Shown here: piece by piece, positions 26,317 to 35,924 of the stretch
Layout of the letters: each line of letters opens with the position of its first letter
Numbering within the stretch: position 1 is the first letter of the stretch
Source: Candidatus Blautia faecipullorum
GTDB taxonomy: Bacteria > Bacillota > Clostridia > Lachnospirales > Lachnospiraceae
NCBI GenBank assembly: GCA_019115125.1
Contig: DXEG01000021.1
Location: 1-64,000 of the forward strand
Length of the DNA: 64,000 nt
Direction of reading: 5' to 3'
Notes under the pieces: model-generated
What the model was told of the DNA's origin: nothing
Database searches by the model: none
The model's input: only the letters and a program-made list of their open reading frames with translations
Position numbers and translations under genes: made by a program

Positions 26317-27846
26317 CTACAGCCAGGTTCCTATGCCTGCCCTCTTTCGTTCAATCATCTCGTCTATACGCGATATGTAATTTGATACGTCCTTTACATT
26401 TTCCACACGCTCGATCCTTTTTCCATGATCAAATACCAGTTTGGAGGATCCGCCGGCGCCCAGCGCGATGATCGGCTGCTTCTCCTCCATAATTAGTATA
26501 TTGTAAATCCCGGCTTTGTCAACCTTTGCGTATCCTACATTTTCAAAATTCCCCTTCATATTTTTCTGGCGGTAAAGGTAATAGGGGCCCATTCCCATCT
26601 CATAGGCGGTTTTCATGGTCATATCCATGATCTCCTGATTATTTTCAAAGGTCATTTCCTGGTATTTGTCCCTGAAAATGTTCAGCCGCGCCGCCCGCTT
26701 TACCGCCAGGGAATGAACGGTAATGCTGTCGGGTCCGAGCGTTTTTACTTCTGACAGGGTATGCTCCACCATAGAACGGTCCTCACCGGGAAGTCCCACG
26801 ATCAGATCCATATTGATGTTGTCAAAGCCGCATTCCCTTGCCAGGGCAAAGGCCCGCCGCGTTTCCCCGACGGTATGCTTCCTGCCGATAATATCCAGAG
26901 TAACCTGGTTCATGGTCTGGGGATTTACGGAAATCCTGGTCACCGGGTATTTCCGCACAGCCTCCAGCTTCTCCCGGGTAATACTGTCCGGGCGGCCCGC
27001 CTCCACCGTAAACTCAGCCAATCCCTCATAGCCGAAGCATTCTCCCAGGGCGTCGAACAATCGTATAAGCTGCTCCGGTTCCAGCGTGGTGGGCGTACCT
27101 CCGCCGATATAAATGGTATCCAGCTTCCGCCCCTTTTCCTTCATGAGCCGGGCCACCGCGCGGATCTCACGGCACAGAGCGTCCAGATAAAGCTCCACCC
27201 TGTCTTTCCACTGCTTCAGAGGATAAGAGCTGAAGGAACAGTACAGACAGATACTTGGGCAAAAAGGAATTCCCACATACAGGCTGTACCCGTTTTCATA
27301 GTCAATGTCCTTCAGAATCTCTCTCTCCCTGTTGGCAATGGTAATGGCAAGGGCGGTTTTCTCAGGGCTTACCAGATACCGTTCCCGCATTTCCTTTGCC
27401 GCTTCCGTATTTTTCATACCGGATTCGATCATTGCCATGGCAAGCTTGGCCGGGCGGATCCCTGTCAGATTCCCCCAGGGAAGCGTCCGCCCCGTAAGCT
27501 TTACAAGCAGCTTGTAGAGCGCGTACTTCAGCCGGTCCTTATTTTCTTTGCGCAGCGCGTGGGCGTCCTTCGCCGCAGAAGAGCCGTCTTTTTCCATACA
27601 GCATGAAAGAAGGGCATCCGAAGACTGCCCCTGTACAAATTCGGCGCTTGCCACCCCTCTGTGTTCTTCATTTCTGTAATGGATCAGCCAGCTATGCCCC
27701 TGCTTTTCTATCCGGAAACATAAATCACATTCCTCCGCCGTTTCTCCGGAAGCGTCAATTTCACTTTCCGGATAAAAAGCACGGATCAGCTCGAATACAT
27801 CATGCTCGAACTCTCTGTCCAAAAATACAATACTGATCTTATACAA
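26317..27846 (-). CDS. hemZ: HemZ-like oxygen-independent coproporphyrinogen III dehydrogenase family radical SAM protein
   Basis: About 509 aa. The radical SAM cluster motif is CPSICLYC (C203, C207, C210, counted from the in-frame ATG at 27867), preceded by YVGIPF; a HemN-like IYIGGGTPTTLEPEQL follows. The N-terminal 190 residues are the HemZ-type extension. The start is ambiguous: the ATG at 27867 overlaps the MBL gene by 29 bp and has no RBS, whereas the TTG at 27846 has AGAGG 10 nt upstream and overlaps the MBL stop. Known family members oxidise coproporphyrinogen III to protoporphyrinogen IX anaerobically, but as no other heme genes are here, it may have another radical role. Confidence 0.85.
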   Translation of the reverse strand: MYKISIVFLDREFEHDVFELIRAFYPESEIDASGETAEECDLCFRIEKQGHSWLIHYRNEEHRGVASAEFVQGQSSDALLSCCMEKDGSSAAKDAHALRKENKDRLKYALYKLLVKLTGRTLPWGNLTGIRPAKLAMAMIESGMKNTEAAKEMRERYLVSPEKTALAITIANREREILKDIDYENGYSLYVGIPFCPSICLYCSFSSYPLKQWKDRVELYLDALCREIRAVARLMKEKGRKLDTIYIGGGTPTTLEPEQLIRLFDALGECFGYEGLAEFTVEAGRPDSITREKLEAVRKYPVTRISVNPQTMNQVTLDIIGRKHTVGETRRAFALARECGFDNINMDLIVGLPGEDRSMVEHTLSEVKTLGPDSITVHSLAVKRAARLNIFRDKYQEMTFENNQEIMDMTMKTAYEMGMGPYYLYRQKNMKGNFENVGYAKVDKAGIYNILIMEEKQPIIALGAGGSSKLVFDHGKRIERVENVKDVSNYISRIDEMIERKRAGIGTWL

Positions 27847-28468
27847 ATGGATTATACCTCTTTTCATATCCGATGGTGGTGGAAATATCGTGTCCCGGGA
27901 AAACCTCCGTTTCCTCAGGAAGCGCCTCCAGAAGCCTGTGCAGGCTCTTTACGATCTCCGCCGTACTTCCGCCCGGAAGATCCGTTCTGCCCACAGAGCC
28001 ATAAAACAGCATGTCGCCGCTGAACAGGACGCCCTCGTCCTTCAGATAATAGCAGCAGCTTCCCATGGTATGTCCCGGAGTGTCCAGAACCTGCACGGAA
28101 AATCCCGCCGCCTCAAACACCTCCAGATCAGCAAGCGCCACATCTGTTTTAACGGAACAGGCTTTTCCCTGCATCCCCGATAAATTCACCATAGGATTCT
28201 CCAGGGTCTCCCTTTCCCGCGCGGAAGCATACACCGGGATCCCGTACTCCTTCTTTACTTCCTCCACTGCCAGGATATGGTCATAATGTCCGTGAGTGAG
28301 AAGGATTCCCACCGGTTTGGCCTGAAGCTCCTTTACTTTATCACATATCGCCCGGGGCTGATCCGCCGGATCCACGATCAGCAGTTCCCCTGTCTCCTTG
28401 TTTTTCAGGAAATAGCAGTTGGTCATCACCGGACCAAGAATACATTTGTGCAGTTCCAAATTCTTCAT
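27839..28468 (-). CDS. MBL-fold hydrolase, glyoxalase II-like
   Basis: 209 aa from the ATG at 28468 (GAAAGG 7 nt upstream; other in-frame ATGs at 28486 and 28504 overlap the relA/spoT end). The metallo-beta-lactamase ligands are visible: THGHYDH, the His in LDTPGHTMGSCC, the Asp in LFSGDML, and the His of FPGHD. The short form without a C-terminal HAGH domain is the common YcbL-like enzyme, probably a thioesterase. It is found next to relA, hemZ and hisS in many Lachnospiraceae. The physiological substrate is unknown. Confidence 0.88.
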   Translation of the reverse strand: MKNLELHKCILGPVMTNCYFLKNKETGELLIVDPADQPRAICDKVKELQAKPVGILLTHGHYDHILAVEEVKKEYGIPVYASARERETLENPMVNLSGMQGKACSVKTDVALADLEVFEAAGFSVQVLDTPGHTMGSCCYYLKDEGVLFSGDMLFYGSVGRTDLPGGSTAEIVKSLHRLLEALPEETEVFPGHDISTTIGYEKRYNPFV

Positions 28469-28500
28469 ATCTTTTCCTTTCTGCATATCGCCGCGCCGGA

Positions 28501-30834
28501 TCAACCTGTGGTACGCTCCACATCAAGAACGCTTTCCACCTGCCGGATTTTTTCAACAAGGGATGCCAGCTCTTCTTTGCTTACCACCTCGAAGCTGACG
28601 GAAATCGTGGCCTTGTCCTGTTTATTGGTACGGCAGTTGATGTTTTTCATATCGATCTTCCGCTCTGTAAAAATCTTGGAGAGATCCACAAGAAGTCCTG
28701 TCCGGTTGTTGGCGTAGATCTGAAGCTCCGCCATATATTTCTCAGAAACTCTGGTATCGCTGCCCTGCTGCCACTCTGCCTCGATCAAACGGGTTCTGTC
28801 CGTCTCCGACATATTCAGGACATTGACGCAGTCTGTACGGTGGATGGTGATCCCCCGTCCCCTCGTCACAAATCCCACAATCTCATCTCCGGGGATCGGG
28901 CTGCAGCATTTGGAGAAACGGACCGCCACATCATGGATGCCCCGGACTACAATTCCGCCCTTGGCTTTGGCAATGTGGAGCTTATCCTGATTCTCCGCCG
29001 CGGCCTCCAGAACCTCCTCGTCTGTGATCTTCTTCTTGTTTTCCTTTTCATAAGCTTCCATAAGCTTATTGAAAACCTGTCCCTCCTTGAGGCCGCCGTG
29101 TCCGATGGCCGCCAGGACAGAATCCCAGTCCCTGAAGCCGTACTTGCGCATAACGGCCTCCAGATACTGGCTCTTTGTATAGGTACTGATCTTATAGCCC
29201 TTGGATTTCGCGTACTGGGCAAGCATCTCCTTGCCCTTGAGGATATTGTCCTCCTTCAGTTCCTTTTTGAACCACTGATTGATCTTATTCTTTGCCTGAG
29301 TGCTCTTAACCAGCTTCAGCCAGTCCCGGCTGGGCCCCTGGGAGTTCTGAGAGGTTATGATCTCAATACGGTCCCCGTTCTGGATCTCATATTCGATGGG
29401 AACCAGCTTTCCGTTCACGCGGGCGCCTACCATACGGTTCCCCACCGCGCTGTGCACGCAGTAAGCAAAGTCAATGGGCGTAGATCCGGTGGGCAGCGTC
29501 TTTACGTCTCCCTGAGGCGTAAAACAGTAAACGCTGTCCGCAAAAAGATCCAGGTCGTTTTTCAGAAGACTCATAAACTCTCTGTTGTCCGACATATCTC
29601 TCTGCCATTCCAGGATCTGGCGCAGCCAGTTGAGCTTTTCCTCCTCACTCTTTCCCACCGGAACCTTACCGTCTGAGGATTCCTTGTATTTCCAGTGGGC
29701 GGCGATTCCATATTCTGCCGTTTTGTGCATCTCGAAGGTACGGATCTGGATCTCAAAGGGCTGTCCGCTGGGACCGATCAGCGTAGTGTGGAGAGACTGA
29801 TACATATTGGGCTTCGGCATGGCGATATAATCCTTGAATCTTCCCGGAATGGGCTTGTACATTTCATGGATCACGCCAAGGGCCGCGTAGCAGTCTTTTA
29901 CCGTGTCCACCAGGATCCTCACCGCAAAAAGATCATAAATCTGGTCGATGGTCTTATCCTGATTGACCATCTTTTTGTAAATACTGAAAAAATGCTTGAT
30001 CCTTCCGGCCACCTGACCTTTGATCCCCGCCTCTTCTATATGCTGCTTCACCTGATTCACAATGCTGTTCACAAAATCCTGGCGCTCGCTTTTTTTGAGG
30101 GAAACCTTATCCACCAGATCATAATATACCTCCGGCTTCAGGTATTTCAGGGAAAGATCATCCAGTTCCACCTTGATCTTGGAAATACCAAGACGCATGG
30201 CGATGGGCGCATAGATATCCATGGTCTCTCTCGCCTTCTCCTGCTGCTTCTCCGGCCTCATATACTGAAGGGTACGCATGTTGTGAAGGCGGTCCGCCAG
30301 CTTGATCAGGATCACCCGGATATCCTTCGCCATAGCCAGAAACATTTTCCGGAGATTCTCCGCCTGCAGTTCTACTTTATCCTTGGAGTAATTCAACTGT
30401 CCCAGTTTTGTCACTCCGTCCACCAGAAGTGCCACCTCGGAGCCGAACTCTCTGGCCACTTCCTCGTCGGTCATCCAGGTATCCTCCACCGCGTCATGGA
30501 GAAGTCCGGCTACGATCGTCTCCTTGTCCAGCTCGAGATCCGCCAGGATGATCGCCACGCACAGAGGATGTATGATATAGGGCTCTCCTGATTTTCGTTT
30601 CTGATCCTTATGGGCTTCCCTCGCCACCTCATAAGCCTTCTGTATCATGGAAATATCCGTAGAGGGATGATATTTTTTCACACTAAAAACCAGTTCCTGA
30701 TACAAATCCTCCGGACTGGTAAAATCACTCATGGATTTCACCGCGGCGTCTGCTTTTTTTACAGATTCCAGCTTTTCCTGCTCCGCCTGCCCGGGATTGT
30801 CTTCCACTTGTACATTTGTCCTTGTCTCTGCCAT
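28501..30834 (-). CDS. relA: RelA/SpoT bifunctional (p)ppGpp synthetase/hydrolase
   Basis: 777 aa, the usual long Rel architecture. An N-terminal HD hydrolase domain has LLHDAVEDTWMT and the HDxxED-type ligands (about 85-115). The synthetase domain has YQSLHTTLIGPSGQPFEIQI (about 325-345). TGS (VYCFTPQGDVKTLPTGSTPIDFAY, about 440-465), a Zn/conserved-Cys region with KCCSPIPGDEIVGF, and a C-terminal ACT domain follow. The HD residues appear intact, so it can both make and degrade (p)ppGpp, signalling amino-acid starvation. The ATG at 30834 follows GGTGGGAG. apt lies 84 bp upstream and the MBL gene follows by 32 bp. Confidence 0.95.
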   Translation of the reverse strand: MAETRTNVQVEDNPGQAEQEKLESVKKADAAVKSMSDFTSPEDLYQELVFSVKKYHPSTDISMIQKAYEVAREAHKDQKRKSGEPYIIHPLCVAIILADLELDKETIVAGLLHDAVEDTWMTDEEVAREFGSEVALLVDGVTKLGQLNYSKDKVELQAENLRKMFLAMAKDIRVILIKLADRLHNMRTLQYMRPEKQQEKARETMDIYAPIAMRLGISKIKVELDDLSLKYLKPEVYYDLVDKVSLKKSERQDFVNSIVNQVKQHIEEAGIKGQVAGRIKHFFSIYKKMVNQDKTIDQIYDLFAVRILVDTVKDCYAALGVIHEMYKPIPGRFKDYIAMPKPNMYQSLHTTLIGPSGQPFEIQIRTFEMHKTAEYGIAAHWKYKESSDGKVPVGKSEEEKLNWLRQILEWQRDMSDNREFMSLLKNDLDLFADSVYCFTPQGDVKTLPTGSTPIDFAYCVHSAVGNRMVGARVNGKLVPIEYEIQNGDRIEIITSQNSQGPSRDWLKLVKSTQAKNKINQWFKKELKEDNILKGKEMLAQYAKSKGYKISTYTKSQYLEAVMRKYGFRDWDSVLAAIGHGGLKEGQVFNKLMEAYEKENKKKITDEEVLEAAAENQDKLHIAKAKGGIVVRGIHDVAVRFSKCCSPIPGDEIVGFVTRGRGITIHRTDCVNVLNMSETDRTRLIEAEWQQGSDTRVSEKYMAELQIYANNRTGLLVDLSKIFTERKIDMKNINCRTNKQDKATISVSFEVVSKEELASLVEKIRQVESVLDVERTTG

Positions 30835-30918
30835 TATCTCCCACCTGTCTGATATTGTCTGTATGCGGTTATGCTCCGTTACAGCCCACATCCCGCGTGA
30901 GCTGCAGCAGAATCCAGT

Positions 30919-31443
30919 TTATTTTCCTTCGTAGCGGATCACGGAATCCACATTGTAGCCTTTTAATTTTTCCCGTCCGTTCAGGCCCGCCAGCTCCATA
31001 AGGAAAACAATCTTAACAACCTCGCCTCCAAGCTTCTCTATCAGTTTCACAGCCGCCTCCACGGTTCCTCCGGTGGCGATCAGGTCGTCAATGATAACTA
31101 CCTTCTGCCCCGGTCTGACGGCATCCTTATGAATCTCGATCTCCGCGCTTCCATATTCCAGATCATAGCTCTGCGAAATCGTCTCACAGGGAAGCTTTCC
31201 TTTTTTGCGCACAGGTACAAAAGCCTTATGAAGATTATAGGCGATGGGGACGCCGAACATGAAGCCTCTTGACTCTGTTCCCACGATCACGTCCACATCC
31301 ACACCATTCAGGCACTCCTGCATGGAGTCGATCGCAAGCCTTAACCCGTCCGCGTCCTGAAGGATACTGGTAACGTCGCGGAAAATAATTCCCGGTTCCG
31401 GAAAATCCGGAATGCTTCTTACATACTCTTCGATTTTTTTCAT
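30919..31443 (-). CDS. apt: Adenine phosphoribosyltransferase
   Basis: 174 aa. Converts adenine and PRPP to AMP (purine salvage). The PRPP-binding motif is VVIIDDLIATGGT (about 118-130), with the family N-terminus IPDFPEPGIIFRDVTSIL and GTESRGFMFG. GGAGG lies 9 nt before the ATG. The recJ-apt-relA order is conserved in Firmicutes, linking salvage and nucleotide signalling. A structured element with terminator features separates it from recJ, so it may have its own promoter. Confidence 0.96.
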   Translation of the reverse strand: MKKIEEYVRSIPDFPEPGIIFRDVTSILQDADGLRLAIDSMQECLNGVDVDVIVGTESRGFMFGVPIAYNLHKAFVPVRKKGKLPCETISQSYDLEYGSAEIEIHKDAVRPGQKVVIIDDLIATGGTVEAAVKLIEKLGGEVVKIVFLMELAGLNGREKLKGYNVDSVIRYEGK

Positions 31444-31476
31444 ACTTCCGTACCTCCGCTCTTATAAATGAAAATC

Positions 31477-31517
31477 ATAACTGTTCTGCGCCTGTATACA
31501 GGACGCGGAACAGTTAT
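31477..31517 (-). terminator. Strong hairpin between recJ and apt
   Basis: ATAACTGTTC (31477-31486) pairs with GAACAGTTAT (31508-31517), and the loop region holds the palindrome CCTGTATACAGG. On the minus strand GATTTTCATT follows. It probably terminates or attenuates recJ transcripts before apt. Confidence 0.6.
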
Positions 31518-31610
31518 TCCTCAACAAACAATATAAATCTAAATAAGTATATCACTTTTTTTTAAGGGAATCAATGAAAAACCCGACATGACTCGGCAAA
31601 AACCGCCTTT

Positions 31611-33323
31611 TCAGCAATAATTCCGGATCACTGCCTGAAGGCTTTCCCGTCCCTGATAGATATTTATTTCCGGATAATATGTTACGGAAACCGATTCCCT
31701 GTCTCTTATGTATTCGGCAAACGCCTCCGCCTCGCCAAAATATACGGCGTCCACACTGTATCCGCTTTCATCCTGAAGTCTCATTTTCGCCACATTATGA
31801 TTTTTGCCAAAAATCCTGAGGTTTAAAACACGAAGGCCCTTCTGGGCGAAAAGAGGCTTTGTATTTCCCTTTCCAAAGGGCTCCAGAACGGACAGCTCCT
31901 CTGTAAGCTTCTTTGTAAGATAAGAAACCGGCATGGGAACATCAATGACGACCTTCGGCGTCAGATCTTCCTCCGTCAGCGTACAGTATTCATTGAGCTT
32001 TTTCCGGAACAAGTCCACGTTTTCTTCCTTCAGGGACAGGCCCGCCGCCATGGGGTGTCCGCCGAACTGCTCCAGCAGCTCCCGGCATTTTACCAGCTCG
32101 TCGTACATGGAATAGGCTTCGATGGAGCGCCCGCTGCCCTTTACTCCCTTTTCCCCCTTTGTCAGCACGAATACCGGTTTGTAATATTTTTCACGGATCC
32201 TTCCGGCAATAATTCCCGCAAGGCTTTCGTGACAGTCCGGAAGATACACCACAAGTACAGGGTCTTCTTTCAGATCTGTTTCCTCGATCAGACGGACCGC
32301 CTCCTCTTTCCCTTTCTCAGTCATGGCCTTCCTGCTCTGGTTCAGAGCAAGGAGATCTCCGGCGTCCTTCGCGGCGCTGTCCGCATCTTCCGCGCACAGA
32401 AGCTGAAGCGACCGGGCGGCCGTGTCCAGCCGTCCGCTGGCATTGATGCAGGGGCCCAGGACAAAGCCCACATGATAGGCGGTAATCCTGCCGCCTTCCA
32501 TCCCATTGGCCGCGATCAAGGCCCGCAGTCCGGGATTTTTGGTATGCTCCAGTCTCTTCAGCCCTTCTTTTACAATGATCCGGTTCTCCCCCTGCAGATC
32601 CATCACGTCTCCCACCGTAGCCACAGCCGCGATCTCCGAAAATTCCAGAATTTCCTCTTTTGGAATTTTATTTTTTTCATAAAGCGCCCAGATCAGCTTC
32701 CAGGCCACCGCCGCTCCGCAGAGATTTTTATTTGGATAACCGCAGGTGATCTGTTTGGGATTGATCACCGCGTCTGCAGGCGGAAGCACCCATTCTCTTC
32801 CCTCCTCTGTATCCACATAGGGGATTTCATGGTGGTCCGTCACGATCACAGTCATGCCTCTTTCCTTCGCCAGAGCGATCTCCTCTGAGGCGGATATTCC
32901 GTTGTCACAGGTTACAATGGTATCCACAGAGTCTTCGGAAGCCTTTTCGACCAGCTGCCGGTGGATCCCATAGCCGTCCCTCACCCTGTCCGGAATATAA
33001 GTATCCACCTCCGCGCCCAGACGTCTCAGTCCTTTCAGCAGAATATAAGTGGAGCTCACCCCGTCGATATCATAATCCCCGATGATCCTGATTTTTTTAC
33101 GCAGGCGGATTTTCTCCGTCAGAATCTCCGCCGCCCTGTCCATATCCTTCAAAAGCCAGGGAGAGGGAAGATCCTCCAGCGTTCCAAAAAGATACTCCCT
33201 GATCTTTTCTGAACCTGTCACATCCCGGTTGCGGATAAGTCTTGCCGTCACCGGATCAATGCCAAACTCCTGCCCTATTTTTTGAAAATCGGCCCTTTTC
33301 GCCGTTACTACCCATTTTTCCAT
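31611..33323 (-). CDS. recJ: Single-stranded-DNA-specific exonuclease RecJ
   Basis: 570 aa. The DHH phosphoesterase motifs are GDYDIDGVSS (motif I, about 78-87), VTCDNGIS (II), TDHHE (III, the DHH), and GPCINASGRL (about 285-295); DHHA1 and the OB domain follow. RecJ degrades ssDNA 5' to 3' in recombination and repair. At 570 aa it is of the compact form without the long C-terminal extension of the Bacillus enzyme. The ATG at 33323 has GGGAG 6 nt upstream; a GTG at 33338 is the alternative start. Confidence 0.94.
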   Translation of the reverse strand: MEKWVVTAKRADFQKIGQEFGIDPVTARLIRNRDVTGSEKIREYLFGTLEDLPSPWLLKDMDRAAEILTEKIRLRKKIRIIGDYDIDGVSSTYILLKGLRRLGAEVDTYIPDRVRDGYGIHRQLVEKASEDSVDTIVTCDNGISASEEIALAKERGMTVIVTDHHEIPYVDTEEGREWVLPPADAVINPKQITCGYPNKNLCGAAVAWKLIWALYEKNKIPKEEILEFSEIAAVATVGDVMDLQGENRIIVKEGLKRLEHTKNPGLRALIAANGMEGGRITAYHVGFVLGPCINASGRLDTAARSLQLLCAEDADSAAKDAGDLLALNQSRKAMTEKGKEEAVRLIEETDLKEDPVLVVYLPDCHESLAGIIAGRIREKYYKPVFVLTKGEKGVKGSGRSIEAYSMYDELVKCRELLEQFGGHPMAAGLSLKEENVDLFRKKLNEYCTLTEEDLTPKVVIDVPMPVSYLTKKLTEELSVLEPFGKGNTKPLFAQKGLRVLNLRIFGKNHNVAKMRLQDESGYSVDAVYFGEAEAFAEYIRDRESVSVTYYPEINIYQGRESLQAVIRNYC

Positions 33324-33408
33324 ATTTTTCTCCCGCACTCCTGAATCATTTTCTCACGGTCTGCACAATAAATACGCAGACCTGGTTGAATAGTCACGAA
33401 TAAAATTC

Positions 33409-33437
33409 ATCCCGGGACAATGGTGCTGTCCCGGGAT
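33409..33437 (-). terminator. Hairpin after secDF
   Basis: A perfect 11-bp stem ATCCCGGGACA / TGTCCCGGGAT with a 7-nt loop lies 20 nt past the secDF stop; the minus-strand flank GAATTTTATT is T-rich. recJ lies downstream, so this probably separates the two units. Confidence 0.7.
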
Positions 33438-33457
33438 TACAATTTTACTGCCTGTCT

Positions 33458-35902
33458 TTATTTTGTATCTGTTTCCTTGGAAGCGGATTCTTTTTCCGCT
33501 GCTTCCTGAGCGGCCAGACGCTCTGCAACACGCTTTCTGTTTTTCTTCTTCGGCTGATTTTTACCGTTTTTATTTCTGTTTTCTGTGGGATTCCCGGCCG
33601 GATTTTTTTCCTTTCCGCCGTTTTTCCCTGACTCAGAAACGGCAGCCGTTTCTACAGGAGGTGCCGGCCAGGATATGGCCTCCGCTTTTTTGAAATGGCG
33701 TCTCATCACAAGCCACAGAGAGCCCGTAATGCAGACGGAGGAATATGCTCCGCAGACAATACCTACCATCAGCGGCGCGGCAAACTCCCGGATGGAAGAA
33801 ACTCCCATAATATAGAGGACCGCGACCATAATGAAGGTAGTCAGCGATGTATATATACTTCTGGTCAGAGTCTGGGTAATACTGGAATTCACGATTTCTT
33901 CCAGATGCTCCCTCCTCTTGTCCGTCTGGAGATGCTCGCGGATACGGTCAAAAATAACGATTGTAGCGTTGATCGAATAACCTACGATCGTCAGCATAAC
34001 CGCAATGAAGGTATTTCCCACTGAGGTCCTGGATATCGCGTAAAAAGCAAACACAACCAGGACGTCATGCACCAGGGCGAGGACCGCGCTGCTGGCAAAG
34101 CGGATATCCTTAAACCGGAACCAGATATAGACCAGCATACATATCGTCGCGACGATCACAGCCACCGCGGCGTCTCTTCTCATCTCAGAGCTGACTGTAG
34201 AGGAAATGCTCTCTGTGGAGATCAGAGTTTTATCTACGTCAAAATGCTCCACCATAGCCTCGTTCAGGGCCTCACGCTCAGACTGGGACAGCGCACGGGT
34301 TTTGATCACTACCTGGTTGGTTCCTACCACTTTGGTGGGCTGTACGTTTTTATCTCCTGTCACTTCCTCCACAACAGGAGTCACCTCGGAGTCGATCTGC
34401 TTAATATCCATCTCCTCATTAAAGGTAACGGTCGTAGCGGTACCGCCGGAAAATTCCAGACTGTAATTCAGGACGCTGCCGTCGGTAAAATTATGCACCA
34501 GCATTGCCGCCGGTCCGGAGAGGATCAAAAGAACTGAGATCAGGAAAAATACTTTTCTCTTTCCGGTGAAATTAAATATCTTCCGTTCTTTGGCCCGTCC
34601 GTAAAACTTCTCGTCTCTCACGCCTACGCTGTAAAGGGCGTTGACCACCAGCCTTGAGACAACCAGGGCGGTAAACATAGATACCACGATACCAAGAGCC
34701 AGGGTATAGGCGAAGCCTTTTACTGTGCCCGAGCCCAGCCACATCAGAACGAGCGCTGCGATAAGAGTGGTAATGTTTCCGTCAAAGATCGCGGAGAACG
34801 CCTTGGAAAATCCGCCTTTGATTGCTCCTTTTACGGAAGCTCCCGCTGTGATCTCTTCTTTTATACGGGCGTAAATGATCACGTTGGCATCCACGGCCAT
34901 TCCGATACCCAGGATAATACCTGCGATTCCCGGAAGGGTCAGGGTGATATCGAATGCATTAATGGTGATCAGTACAATGGCGGTGTAAAGAACCAGGGCA
35001 AGGCCGGATACCAGACCCGGAATACGGTAAAGGATCACCATAAGCAGGATCACAAGCACAAGACCGATCCCGCCCGCGATCACGCTGGTGGTAATGGCCT
35101 CCTCGCCCAACTGCGCGGCTACCACGCTGGAGCGGAGCTCTTCAAGCTCCAGGCTCAGGGAACCGATACGGATGTAGGAGGCAAGATTCTGAGCTTCCTC
35201 CACATCCGCCATACCGTTGATCTGAGCCTGTCCGCCTGTGATCGCTTCCTGTACCGTAGGTGCGCTGAGGATCTCATCATCATATACAATGGCGATCTGG
35301 CTTCCCACGTTGTTCTCCGTGGCCTCGGCAAATTTTTCTTTTCCCTCGTCCGTCAGGATCAGATTCACCGCGTATTCCCTTGTACTGCTGTTCTGCTCCT
35401 GATACGCGCCGCCTTCCGCGTCCGCAACGTCGGAGCCTTCGAGCACTACCGAGCCGGATTCCCGGATCTCGTCCAGACTTCTGGAAAGCACATACTGACT
35501 TCCGCTGTAGGTGAAATTCTCGTTTCCATCCTCATCGGTCTGGGAGATAAAGCACAGCGAGCCTGGTTTACCCAGATCGTTGAGGATCTCGTCCGCGTCT
35601 GTTACTCCGGGGATTTCCACCGTGATACGGTTGCTTCCCTCCTGATAAGCCTGGGCTTCCGTACTGTACTGTTCCACACGCTTCTGCATTTTATAAACTG
35701 TATCGGACATATCCTCGCTGTCGGGATCGCTGTCCTTGGCCTGATAGGTAATGCTGACTCCGCCGGCCAGATCAAGACCTGTCTTAATGTTTTTCGCGGA
35801 TCCGGTTCCTGTAGGACCGATGCCTATTCCGGCTGTATAGCACAGAAAAGCCGTAATGATCACCGTCAGAACCAATACCGCAACCGCTCTGTTTTTCTTC
35901 AT
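33458..35902 (-). CDS. secDF: SecDF fused protein-export subunit
   Basis: 814 aa; SecD and SecF are fused, as in Bacillus. The SecD half has the large extracellular P1 domain (about 30-250, with KTGLDLAGGVSITYQ) and six membrane segments with GIGMAVDANVIIYARIKEE. The SecF half follows from about 440 with LEFSGGTATTV and SINATIVIFDRIREH. The pair uses the proton gradient to pull translocated proteins out of SecYEG. The last 75 residues are an unusual Lys/Asn/Glu-rich cytoplasmic tail not part of the standard domain. It follows the SCIFF maturase gene by 22 bp, a gene order typical of Lachnospiraceae and relatives. Confidence 0.95.
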   Translation of the reverse strand: MKKNRAVAVLVLTVIITAFLCYTAGIGIGPTGTGSAKNIKTGLDLAGGVSITYQAKDSDPDSEDMSDTVYKMQKRVEQYSTEAQAYQEGSNRITVEIPGVTDADEILNDLGKPGSLCFISQTDEDGNENFTYSGSQYVLSRSLDEIRESGSVVLEGSDVADAEGGAYQEQNSSTREYAVNLILTDEGKEKFAEATENNVGSQIAIVYDDEILSAPTVQEAITGGQAQINGMADVEEAQNLASYIRIGSLSLELEELRSSVVAAQLGEEAITTSVIAGGIGLVLVILLMVILYRIPGLVSGLALVLYTAIVLITINAFDITLTLPGIAGIILGIGMAVDANVIIYARIKEEITAGASVKGAIKGGFSKAFSAIFDGNITTLIAALVLMWLGSGTVKGFAYTLALGIVVSMFTALVVSRLVVNALYSVGVRDEKFYGRAKERKIFNFTGKRKVFFLISVLLILSGPAAMLVHNFTDGSVLNYSLEFSGGTATTVTFNEEMDIKQIDSEVTPVVEEVTGDKNVQPTKVVGTNQVVIKTRALSQSEREALNEAMVEHFDVDKTLISTESISSTVSSEMRRDAAVAVIVATICMLVYIWFRFKDIRFASSAVLALVHDVLVVFAFYAISRTSVGNTFIAVMLTIVGYSINATIVIFDRIREHLQTDKRREHLEEIVNSSITQTLTRSIYTSLTTFIMVAVLYIMGVSSIREFAAPLMVGIVCGAYSSVCITGSLWLVMRRHFKKAEAISWPAPPVETAAVSESGKNGGKEKNPAGNPTENRNKNGKNQPKKKNRKRVAERLAAQEAAEKESASKETDTK

Positions 35903-35924
35903 GATCTTTCCCTTCTTACTTTAT

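Noticed and set aside
26761..27606. Long plus-strand open frame opposite hemZ
   Set aside because: Shadow of hemZ: no RBS, no recognisable product, and codon use of an antisense frame. Similar long antisense frames opposite aspS, argS, recJ and relA were dropped for the same reason.
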